Assembly: GCF_001425055.1 (NCBI RefSeq)
Contig: NZ_LMDK01000007.1
Span: forward strand, 1-47,784
Length of the DNA: 47,784 nucleotides
Direction: 5' to 3'
Source: Pelomonas sp. Root1237
GTDB taxonomy: Bacteria > Pseudomonadota > Gammaproteobacteria > Burkholderiales > Burkholderiaceae_C
Part shown: positions 25,316 to 32,540 of the stretch, piece after piece
Numbering within the stretch: position 1 is the first letter of the stretch
How the letters are laid out: each line of letters begins with the position of its first letter
Position numbers and translations under genes: made by a program
The notes under the pieces: generated by a model
What the model was told of the DNA's origin: nothing
The model's database searches: none
The model's input: only the letters and a program-made list of their open reading frames with translations

Positions 25316-27233
25316 GGATCGTTTCCGTCTGGGTTTGCGGGCTCAGCGGCAGGCTGAACGAGAACAGCGCGCCGCCATTGGCGGCCTCGCTGGCGTCGAG
25401 CACGCCCTGATGGGCCTCGATGATGGAGCGGCAGATGGCCAGGCCCATGCCCATGCCGTCGGCCTTGGTGGAATAGAAGGCCGCGCACAGCTGTTCGACA
25501 CGCCGGCCCTGCAGGCCAGGGCCGTTGTCCTGCACATCGACGCGCACGAAGTCGCCCACGACGCGGCTGCTGACTGCGATGCGCCGGCCGCCGTTCCCGG
25601 CCGGGCGCGCCTGCAGCGCATCCGCGGCGTTGCGCACCAGGTTGATGACCACTTGCTCGATCAGGACGGCGTCGGCCAGCATCGCCGGCACGCCCGGCGC
25701 GAGGCTCACGTCCAGCGTGACGCCGCGGCGCTGGCAGTCGCGCTTGAGCAGCTCGATGGCGGCGGTGACGACCTCATGCAGATCGCAGGGCTCGTGGCGA
25801 GGTTCGCGCCGCGTCAGGAACTCGCGGATGCGCGCGACGATGCGGCCGGCGTGGGCGGCCTGCTGGCCCAGGCGCTGCAGCGCGCCGAGCACGAGTTCGT
25901 CCTGCACGCCGAGCTTGGCCAGCGAGTTCGTGATGCCGGCGCCGTAGCTGGCTATTGCCGTGAGCGGCTGGTTCAGCTCATGGGCCAGCGTGGAAGCGAC
26001 CTCGCCGAGCATGGTCAGCCGCGCGTTGTGGGCCAGTGTCTCGACCTGGCGGCGCTCTCGGTCTTCGAGGCGCTTGCGCTCGGTGATGTCGATGATGCTG
26101 CCCATCCAGCCGATCTGGCGGCCACCGGCGTCGACCAGCGGCGACTCGAACACCATCACGTCGACCATGCGGCCTGAAGCGTGCCGCCAATGCGCTTCGT
26201 AGCCCTCGCGCGGCGCATGGCCGGCCAGGTTGCGGCGGTTGCGCTCCGCCACCTCGGCCAGTGCGTCGGGCGGCCAATAAGGCATCGGCGGCAGCATGCC
26301 GACCAGCTGTTCGGCGGGCAGGCCGACCATGTCGCAGAAGGTGCGGTTGACGTACAGCAGGCGGCCGTCGAAGTCGCGGGCGCGCAGCGCAACAAGCGCC
26401 GAGTCTTCCATCGCCCGGCGCCAGGCGGCCTCCGTGCGGCCGGCCACCTCGGCCCGCTGCACCTGGCGCATCTGGCGGCGCAGCAGCCAGCTGGCGACGG
26501 CGATCAGCGGCAGGAAGCCCGCCACCAGCACCCAGGCCATCGGCCGGACGCCGTTGACGGCGGGGTCGCGCACCGTCAGCTCCAGCGCGGCGTCGGTCAG
26601 CGTCGCCTGCGTGAGCGGGCTGGCGCGCAGCGGGCCGGTCAGGGCGACGCGGTAGCTCGGCTTCTCGCCCAGGGCGGCGCGCAGCGGCGACTCGGTCGTG
26701 GAGGCGATGACCTGATCGGCGCTGTCGATGAGCTGCACGTCGTATTTGCGCGCCAGCCACCAGGGCACGCCACGCTTGAGCAGCAGGGCTGGCGCATAAC
26801 GCACCACCAGCACGCCGTCGGGCGCGACGCGGGCGGTCAGGTGCAGGGACAGGCCGTCCTCATAGCGGTTGGCCTCGGACTCGGCCGGCACCTCGGCCAG
26901 CACGCGGTTGCTGCGCGAGTCCAGCCAGGTCACGGCCAGCCACAGGCGGCGCAGGCCGGCGTTGACTTCGGGATGGGCCGCCAGCGCCGCGGCGCTGGGC
27001 ATCTGGCCGGCCAGGCCGGCGGCGAGCTGGCGCAGATGGGCCTGCTCCTCGTCGATGCGGTCGCGCAGCTGGGCCTCAGTGCTGAGGGCGTCGGAAATCA
27101 GCGTCTGGCGCTGCAGCTCCTGCTCCTCGGCCTCGTTGGCGCGCACCCAGGTCAGCACGCCCCCCACGAACACCAGGGACAAACCCAGGGGTGCCAGCCA
27201 CAGGCTTCGGGTCAAGAGCTCGCGCAGCGTCAT
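25308..27233 (-). CDS. dctS: DctS-like PAS sensor histidine kinase
   Basis: A 641-residue membrane kinase. Transmembrane helices at about residues 10-28 and 233-251 enclose a ~200-residue periplasmic sensor. A PAS/PAC domain follows (~268-388), then the H-box A-H-E-L-N-Q-P (His418) and an HATPase domain with N-L-V-R-N-A-A-D-A-L, D-N-G-P-G-L and G-M-G-M-G-L. The H-E-L-N-Q-P form is typical of FixL/DctS/DctB-class kinases. ATG at 27233 is preferred to the one 51 bp upstream because it places the first helix at the N-terminus. It pairs with the downstream overlapping regulator. Confidence 0.83.
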   Translation of the reverse strand: MTLRELLTRSLWLAPLGLSLVFVGGVLTWVRANEAEEQELQRQTLISDALSTEAQLRDRIDEEQAHLRQLAAGLAGQMPSAAALAAHPEVNAGLRRLWLAVTWLDSRSNRVLAEVPAESEANRYEDGLSLHLTARVAPDGVLVVRYAPALLLKRGVPWWLARKYDVQLIDSADQVIASTTESPLRAALGEKPSYRVALTGPLRASPLTQATLTDAALELTVRDPAVNGVRPMAWVLVAGFLPLIAVASWLLRRQMRQVQRAEVAGRTEAAWRRAMEDSALVALRARDFDGRLLYVNRTFCDMVGLPAEQLVGMLPPMPYWPPDALAEVAERNRRNLAGHAPREGYEAHWRHASGRMVDVMVFESPLVDAGGRQIGWMGSIIDITERKRLEDRERRQVETLAHNARLTMLGEVASTLAHELNQPLTAIASYGAGITNSLAKLGVQDELVLGALQRLGQQAAHAGRIVARIREFLTRREPRHEPCDLHEVVTAAIELLKRDCQRRGVTLDVSLAPGVPAMLADAVLIEQVVINLVRNAADALQARPAGNGGRRIAVSSRVVGDFVRVDVQDNGPGLQGRRVEQLCAAFYSTKADGMGMGLAICRSIIEAHQGVLDASEAANGGALFSFSLPLSPQTQTETIHG

Positions 27234-27269
27234 GGAGTGCAGTCTAAGAAGAGAGTAGGCCGCGCGAAA

Positions 27270-27283
27270 TGTGGAACTCCACA
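27270..27283. promoter_or_regulatory. Candidate DctR operator
   Basis: TGTGGA-AC-TCCACA is a perfect dyad in the 119-bp divergent gap between dctS and dctP, 70 bp upstream of the dctP start codon. Its position suits a FixJ-type activator of the TRAP operon; assignment to DctR is inference. Confidence 0.45.
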
Positions 27284-27352
27284 ACTATCTGCAGGGTCCC
27301 GGGCTCGGAAGAATGCCGTCCAGACCCCTCATTCCAATATCGGAGACAAACC

Positions 27353-28363
27353 ATGATCCTGCGCCGTCTCGCACTCGCCGCCGCCCTGGCCCTGCCTTTC
27401 AGCCTGCCCACGGCGGCCTTCGCCCAGGCCCCCATCGTCATCAAGTTCAGCCACGTCGTCGCGCCCGACACGCCCAAGGGCAAAGGCGCCCAGCGCTTCA
27501 AGGAGCTGGCCGAGCAGAAGACCGGCGGCAAGGTCAAGATCGAGCTCTACCCCAACAGCCAGCTCTACAAGGACAAGGAAGAGATGGAGGCCCTGCAGCT
27601 GGGCTCGGTGCAGATGCTGGCGCCGTCCCTGGCCAAGTTCGGGCCGCTGGGTGTCAAGGAGTTCGAGGTCTTCGACCTGCCCTACCTGTTCAAGGACACC
27701 GATTCCTTCCGCGCCGTGACCGACGGTCAGCTCGGCGCCGATCTCTTCAAGAAGCTGGAACCCAAGGGCATCAAGGGCCTGGCCTACTGGGACAACGGCT
27801 TCCACATCATGAGCGCCAACAAGCCGCTGCACAACGTGGCGGACTTCAAGGGCATGAAGATGCGCATCCAGTCCAGCAAGGTGCTGGACGCGCAGATGCG
27901 CGCCCTGGGCGCGATCCCGCAGGTGATGGCCTTCTCCGAGCTCTACCAGGCACTGCAGACCGGCGTGGTGGACGGCACCGAAGGCGTGCCGAGCAACTTC
28001 TACACGCAGAAGATCTTCGAAGTGCAAAAGCACATGACGATGTCCAACCACGGCCACCTGGCCTACGCGGTCATCGTCAACAAGAAGTTCTGGGACGGCC
28101 TGCCGGCGGACATCCGCACCCAGCTGGAAGCGGCCATCAAGGAAGCCACGACCTATGCCAACGCCATCGCCAGCACCGAGAACGGCCGCGCGCTGGAAGG
28201 CATCAAAGCCAGCGGCAAGGTGACCATCTACACGCCGACGCCCGCCGAGACCAACGAGTGGAAGAAGGCGCTGATGCCCGTCCACAAGGAGATGGAATCG
28301 CGCGTCGGCAAGGCCACCATCGAGGCCGCCTACAAGACGGCTGGCTTCGTCGCGCCGAAATAA
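27353..28363 (+). CDS. dctP: TRAP transporter substrate-binding protein
   Basis: A 336-residue periplasmic binding protein. Sec signal residues 1-24 (A-F-A-Q). The DctP family core is clear: K-F-S-H-V-V at the mature N-terminus, M-K-M-R-I-Q near 165 with the carboxylate-binding arginine, and F-S-E-L-Y-Q-A-L-Q-T-G-V-V-D-G near 200. It captures a C4-dicarboxylate or related organic acid and delivers it to DctQM. CGGAGA before the ATG at 27353 sets the start. It is the first gene of the operon, under the divergent DctSR pair. Exact substrate is not readable. Confidence 0.92.
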   Translation: MILRRLALAAALALPFSLPTAAFAQAPIVIKFSHVVAPDTPKGKGAQRFKELAEQKTGGKVKIELYPNSQLYKDKEEMEALQLGSVQMLAPSLAKFGPLGVKEFEVFDLPYLFKDTDSFRAVTDGQLGADLFKKLEPKGIKGLAYWDNGFHIMSANKPLHNVADFKGMKMRIQSSKVLDAQMRALGAIPQVMAFSELYQALQTGVVDGTEGVPSNFYTQKIFEVQKHMTMSNHGHLAYAVIVNKKFWDGLPADIRTQLEAAIKEATTYANAIASTENGRALEGIKASGKVTIYTPTPAETNEWKKALMPVHKEMESRVGKATIEAAYKTAGFVAPK

Positions 28364-28402
28364 GCCCCCCCGTACCGGCTGACGCCGGCCCCCCCAGGGG
28401 GC
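28364..28402 (+). promoter_or_regulatory. Nested hairpins between dctP and dctQ
   Basis: GCCCCC (28364-28369) pairs with GGGGGC (28397-28402), enclosing CCGGC-TGAC-GCCGG (28375-28388). It begins right at the dctP stop codon, 86 bp before dctQ. Such a structure can stabilise the dctP message or attenuate readthrough so that the binding protein exceeds the membrane subunits. Confidence 0.55.
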
Positions 28403-28488
28403 AAGCCAGCGGCCTGGCAAAGCCAGTTCCGCGGCTTCGCTCGGTCAATACACCGCCTGGCGTCCGCCGGAAGCGGTTGGAGAAACTC

Positions 28489-29106
28489 ATGTTGAACAAA
28501 GCGCTCAATCATCTGGAGGAGTGGATGATCTCCTTCCTGATGGCCGCGGCGACGCTGGTGATCTTTTTCGCCGTCGTGCACCGCTACCTGGCCGGGCTGC
28601 CCTATATCCAGGACATCGCCCTCAAGATCCACGTGAGCTGGGCCCAGGAGCTCTGCATCATCCTGTTCGTGTGGATGTGCAAGTTCGGCGCGGCCTATGG
28701 CGTGCGCACCGGCATCCACGTCGGCGTGGACGTCATCATCAACCGCATGTCGCCCGCCAATCGCGGCCGCTTCGTCATCTTCGGCCTGCTGGCCGGCGCC
28801 CTGTTCACCGGCGCCATCGCGGTGCTGGGCGGCACCTTCGTCTGGGACAACGGCGCCCACCACGCCTTCCTGGACCTCATCGGCCAGCCGCGCGAGGACG
28901 TGTACGAAGGCCCGACGACGCCTGACCTGGAATGGCCGACCTGGATGGTCTATTCGGCCATCCCGCTCGGTTCGGCGCTGATGTGCTATCGCTTCCTGCA
29001 GGTCTGCTGGACCTTCCACAAGACCGGCGAACTGCCCAAGCATGACGAGTCCCACGTCGAGGGCGTGGATGAACAGACCCCGCTGGAAGTGGAGGCCCGC
29101 AAATGA
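28489..29106 (+). CDS. dctQ: TRAP transporter small membrane subunit
   Basis: A 205-residue inner-membrane protein with four hydrophobic helices (about residues 15-35, 50-75, 95-120 and 150-170) and the DctQ-type W-A-Q-E-L motif after helix 2 region. A ~25-residue insert with an N-G-A-H-H-A segment between the last two helices and a hydrophilic C-terminal tail make it slightly longer than usual (about 160-190). GGAGAA precedes the ATG at 28489. The stop overlaps the dctM start by 4 bp (ATGA). With DctM it forms the sodium-coupled permease. Confidence 0.9.
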   Translation: MLNKALNHLEEWMISFLMAAATLVIFFAVVHRYLAGLPYIQDIALKIHVSWAQELCIILFVWMCKFGAAYGVRTGIHVGVDVIINRMSPANRGRFVIFGLLAGALFTGAIAVLGGTFVWDNGAHHAFLDLIGQPREDVYEGPTTPDLEWPTWMVYSAIPLGSALMCYRFLQVCWTFHKTGELPKHDESHVEGVDEQTPLEVEARK

Positions 29107-30386
29107 ATGCACTCATCATCTTCAGCCTGCTGCTGGCGCTGATGCTGACCGGCATGCCGATCAGCATCTCGCTCGGCCTCACCGTGATGACCTTCATCGT
29201 CACGATGACCCAGGTCCCCATCGAATCGGTCGCCCTGAAGCTGTTCACGGGCATCGAGAAGTGGGAAATCATGGCCGTGCCCTTCTTCATCCTGGCCGGC
29301 AACTTCCTGACCCACGGTGGTGTCGCGCGGCGGATGATCAATTTCGCCACGTCCATGGTCGGCCACTTCCACGGCGGCCTGGCGCTGGCGTCCATCCTGG
29401 CCTGCTCGATGTTCGCGCTGGTCTGCGGCTCGTCGGTCGCGACGGTGGTGGCCATCGGCTCCATCGTGCTGCCGGCCATGGTGGCTCACGGCTACCCGAT
29501 GCGCTTCGGCGCCGGCGTCATCATCACCGCCGGGTCACTGGGCATCCTGATGCTGCCGTCGATTCCGAAGGTCATCTACGCGATCTCGACCAACACCTCC
29601 ATCGGCGCCTTGTTCGTCGCCGGCCTGCTGCCCGGCATCACGCTGGCCCTGATGCTGGCCGCGGTGACCTGGTACATCGCCCGCAAGAACAACTACCCGC
29701 GCCTGGCCCGCATGGGCTGGATGGCCCGCTTCCAGGCCTTCCGCAAGAGCTTCTGGGGCCTGCTGCTCGTCGTCATCATCGTCGGCGGCATCTGGTCGGG
29801 CGCCTTCACGGCCACCGAGGCGGCGGCGATGGCGGCGGTGTACTCCTTCTTCGTGGCCATCTTTGTCTACAAGGACCTGAAGCTCAAGGACGTGCCCAAG
29901 GTGCTGAAGGACTCGGCCAACATGTCCGCGATGCTGCTCTACATCATCACGAACGCAGTGCTGTTCTCCTTCGTGCTGACCAACGAGAACCTGCCCCACC
30001 AGCTGGCCGACTGGTTGCTGGGCATGAACCTGGGGCAGAGCGGTTTCCTGTTCGTCGTCAACCTGGTGCTGCTGGGTGCTGGCAACTTCATGGACCCGTC
30101 GTCCATCATCCTGATCATGGCGCCGATCTTCTTCCCGGCCGCCATGCAACTGGGCGTGAACCCGGTGCACTTCGGCATCCTGATCGACGTCAACATGGAA
30201 GTGGGCCTGTGCCACCCGCCAGTGGGCCTGAACCTGTACGTCGCTTCGGGCATCTCGAAGCTGGGCATCACCGAGCTGACCAAGGCCGTCATGCCCTGGC
30301 TGCTGACGATGATCGTCTTCCTCGTCATCGTCACCTACTGGCCATGGCTGACGCTCGTCGTTCCCCAAATGATGGGCATGCTCTAA
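29103..30386 (+). CDS. dctM: TRAP transporter large permease subunit
   Basis: A 427-residue, very hydrophobic protein with about 12 transmembrane helices. DctM hallmarks are visible: G-M-P-I-S-I-S-L-G at residues 15-23, A-V-P-F-F-I-L-A-G-N near 58, G-S-S-V-A-T-V near 105 and P-P-V-G-L-N-L near 372. It couples sodium influx to uptake of the DctP-bound acid. The length is as expected. Translation is coupled to dctQ through the overlapping start. A small SRPBCC-type gene follows after 10 bp and is probably co-transcribed. Confidence 0.92.
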   Translation: MNALIIFSLLLALMLTGMPISISLGLTVMTFIVTMTQVPIESVALKLFTGIEKWEIMAVPFFILAGNFLTHGGVARRMINFATSMVGHFHGGLALASILACSMFALVCGSSVATVVAIGSIVLPAMVAHGYPMRFGAGVIITAGSLGILMLPSIPKVIYAISTNTSIGALFVAGLLPGITLALMLAAVTWYIARKNNYPRLARMGWMARFQAFRKSFWGLLLVVIIVGGIWSGAFTATEAAAMAAVYSFFVAIFVYKDLKLKDVPKVLKDSANMSAMLLYIITNAVLFSFVLTNENLPHQLADWLLGMNLGQSGFLFVVNLVLLGAGNFMDPSSIILIMAPIFFPAAMQLGVNPVHFGILIDVNMEVGLCHPPVGLNLYVASGISKLGITELTKAVMPWLLTMIVFLVIVTYWPWLTLVVPQMMGML

Positions 30387-30396
30387 GGAGCCGACC

Positions 30397-31374
30397 ATGA
30401 GTGCGCTCCTCTTCGCGCTGGCCCTGCTGACAGTGCTGCTGCTCGTCTACATGGGCCGCTACAGCGGCCGGGTGCGGGCCGAGGAGAGCCGGCTCATCGC
30501 CGCGCCGCCTGAGGCCATCTACCAGCGCGTCAGCGACCTGGCGCAGTGGCAGGCCTGGAACCCCTGGCTGGAGCATGCGCGTGGCGCGCGTGCCGAGGCC
30601 GACGGCATCGCCCTGGCCTGGGACGTGCCCCACGTCGGCCGCGGCAGCGTGCGCCAGACGAGGCAGACGCCGTCGCGCGCGCTGCGCCAGCGCCTGCAGT
30701 TCGCCCTGCCCTTTGCCTATCGCGGCCGCTCGGACTGGCGCTTCGACCCCGCGCCGGGCGGCACCCAGGTCACCTGGCGCTTCAAGGGCCGCGTCGCCTT
30801 CACGCTGCGCGCCTTTGCCGCCACCGTACAAGGCGCCACCGCCCTGGACCTGCGCTTCGGCCTGGACCGCCTCGCCGCGACGCTGGAGTCAACGCCCCCG
30901 GCCTACACGCTGGATTACCTCGGCGTGCAGGAGCAACGCGCCCACGCCTACGCCCAGGCGCACCACCGCGGCCCGCTGGACAAGCTGGCCGCGGAGTTGC
31001 CGCCACGGATCAAGGAGGTGCGTGAGCAACTCGCCACGGCGGGGCTGGCGGCAACCGGCACCGCCACCATCCACTATCTGAAGACCCAGCTCAAGCTGCG
31101 CATCGTCGACTGCCGGGTCGGCGTCGAACTTCCCGCCGATGCCGCATTGCCCAACGGCCTCAAGCTGCAGCAGCAAGCGGCCCACGCCGCCTATGTACTG
31201 CGCTACGACGGCCCGCCCGAGGCGCTGGAGCTGGCCTGGTACCAGGCCATGCAGCGCCTGCGCATCGAGCAGCACCAGCCGCATCCGCAGCTGCCGCCCT
31301 ATGCCTGCTACCTGGGCGAGTCGGCACCCGGCCGGCGCGGTGTCGTGCACCTGTATTTGCCGCTGAAGACCTAG
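30397..31374 (+). CDS. SRPBCC / GyrI-like two-domain protein
   Basis: A 325-residue protein. A hydrophobic helix (residues 3-21) is followed by an SRPBCC (polyketide-cyclase/START-like) domain at ~28-165, recognisable by I-A-A-P-P-E-A-I-Y...W-N-P-W, and a GyrI-like small-molecule-binding domain at ~170-325 (Y-V-L-R-Y-D-G-P and a terminal L-Y-L-P-L). Both fold types bind hydrophobic ligands; the fused arrangement is known in membrane-anchored hypothetical proteins. An AAGGAG site and a 10-bp gap after dctM indicate co-transcription with the TRAP operon, which may reflect a shared ligand class. No enzymatic residue is apparent. Confidence 0.72.
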   Translation: MSALLFALALLTVLLLVYMGRYSGRVRAEESRLIAAPPEAIYQRVSDLAQWQAWNPWLEHARGARAEADGIALAWDVPHVGRGSVRQTRQTPSRALRQRLQFALPFAYRGRSDWRFDPAPGGTQVTWRFKGRVAFTLRAFAATVQGATALDLRFGLDRLAATLESTPPAYTLDYLGVQEQRAHAYAQAHHRGPLDKLAAELPPRIKEVREQLATAGLAATGTATIHYLKTQLKLRIVDCRVGVELPADAALPNGLKLQQQAAHAAYVLRYDGPPEALELAWYQAMQRLRIEQHQPHPQLPPYACYLGESAPGRRGVVHLYLPLKT

Positions 31375-31385
31375 GAAACGCCCCA

Positions 31386-31401
31386 CGGCACGCTATTTGC
31401 A
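31386..31401 (+). promoter_or_regulatory. Sigma-54 promoter of nasT
   Basis: cGGCACG-CTAT-TTGCa matches the sigma-54 consensus TGGCACG-N4-TTGCA except for the first base. The -24 GG (31387-31388) and -12 GC (31399-31400) are 12 bp apart as required. Transcription would start near 31412, 2 bp before the annotated ATG, implying a nearly leaderless message or a start codon further in. The same stretch lies in a GCCCCAcGGCA / TGCCcTGGGGC inverted repeat (31380-31413). Confidence 0.65.
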
Positions 31402-31413
31402 CTGCCCTGGGGC

Positions 31414-32031
31414 ATGAACACGCCCCCGTTTGCCCTCCCCGGGCTGCGCGTGCTGCTGGCGGATGCCGGCCAGCGCCGCAGCCCCGTCATCCGCCTGGAG
31501 CTGATCCGGCTGCGCTGCCAGCTCGTCGACGTCATCGACCTCGTCGCCCAGCCCGACGCCCTGCCCATGGCCCTGCAGCGCCTGGCACCCGAGCTGCTGC
31601 TGGTCGACTGCGAGCAGCCCACACCCGAGCTGCTGGCCCAGTTGGGCGAATCCCTGCAGCAACAGCCCCGCCCGGTGCTGCTCTTTGCCGAGCAAATGGG
31701 CCCGGAGCAGATGCGCGCCGCCCTGCAGGCCGGCATCAGCACCCTGCAGCTCGCCGGCCTGCCGCCGCAGCGCCTGGGTGCCCTCTTGCAACTGGCCCTG
31801 GCCCGCTTCGAGCACGACCAGACCCTGCAGCGCGACCTGCGCCAGACCCAGACCCAGCTGGCCGAGCGCAAGCTCGTCGAGAAGGCGCGCGGCATCCTGA
31901 TGCGCGAGCAAGGGCTGGACGAGGAGGCGGCCTTCCAGCGCCTGCGCCAGCTGGCCATGGACGGCGGGCAGACGCTGGCCTCGGTCGCCATGCGCCTGAT
32001 TGATGCGGATCAGCTGCTGCGCGCCCGCTGA
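31414..32031 (+). CDS. nasT: NasT-like ANTAR-domain antitermination regulator
   Basis: A 205-residue protein: a receiver-like domain (1-130; L-V-D near residue 68 is the likely acceptor), a coiled coil, then a C-terminal ANTAR RNA-binding domain (~150-203; A-E-R-K-L-V-E-K-A-R-G-I-L-M and A-F-Q-R-L-R-Q-L-A-M). NasT binds hairpin pairs with six-base loops in leader RNA and lets transcription proceed when nitrate is present. Its usual partner NasS is not in the window. The nrt operon it probably controls is now 4.4 kb away, beyond a toxin gene. There is no clear ribosome site, in keeping with the promoter position. Confidence 0.82.
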   Translation: MNTPPFALPGLRVLLADAGQRRSPVIRLELIRLRCQLVDVIDLVAQPDALPMALQRLAPELLLVDCEQPTPELLAQLGESLQQQPRPVLLFAEQMGPEQMRAALQAGISTLQLAGLPPQRLGALLQLALARFEHDQTLQRDLRQTQTQLAERKLVEKARGILMREQGLDEEAAFQRLRQLAMDGGQTLASVAMRLIDADQLLRAR

Positions 32032-32160
32032 GCCTCGGCCTGGGGCGCGCGCGCACCAATCAGGGCCGATGCGGCGGCTGCTGCGTGTGCGTCATTTACC
32101 GCGCCGGGGCACCGGCCTGCCAAGAAGGATCGGGATGTCGAGCTTGCACGTGCAGCCTTG

Positions 32161-32529
32161 TCAATCCAGCTCTTTCATGATGTCGCCTTCCTTGTAGTCG
32201 TCGCGGTACTCGAAGTCCACCGAGTACTTGCCGCTGCACTCGAGGTTGACAGTCATCATGTACCAGCGGGGTTGGCCAAGGTCCTGAGTCAGACGCCAAT
32301 GCGCAAAAGTGGCGTCGTCGAGCTGCCGCTCCTCTTCACGCACTGGCTCAATTCCACGATCTATACGCCCATCGGCCAGATGAAACGTGAACTGGATGCT
32401 GGAAACGTTTCCGAGCGGAGCGATCCGGGTTCGAACCACCACCTGCTGCCAGTCAATTGGCGGCACGGCGCGGTAAGCGTGCTGCACGACCGCCGTCGTC
32501 GCCTGGTCAAGTTCCAAAAGGACTTGCAT
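32161..32529 (-). CDS. Putative immunity protein (YezG/DUF600-like)
   Basis: A 122-residue acidic cytoplasmic protein starting 11 bp after the toxin stop codon, with GAGGGA before the ATG at 32529. Its layout (predicted beta sheet with W-Y-M-M-T-V-N-L strands and an acidic end Y-R-D-D-Y-K-E-G-D-I-M-K-E-L) resembles YezG-type immunity proteins, which pair with nuclease toxins carrying the same DGGHL-type domain. Position immediately downstream of a toxin C-terminus is the strongest evidence. It should bind and block the nuclease in the producing cell. The family call is by eye. Confidence 0.7.
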   Translation of the reverse strand: MQVLLELDQATTAVVQHAYRAVPPIDWQQVVVRTRIAPLGNVSSIQFTFHLADGRIDRGIEPVREEERQLDDATFAHWRLTQDLGQPRWYMMTVNLECSGKYSVDFEYRDDYKEGDIMKELD

Positions 32530-32540
32530 GTTCGATTCCC

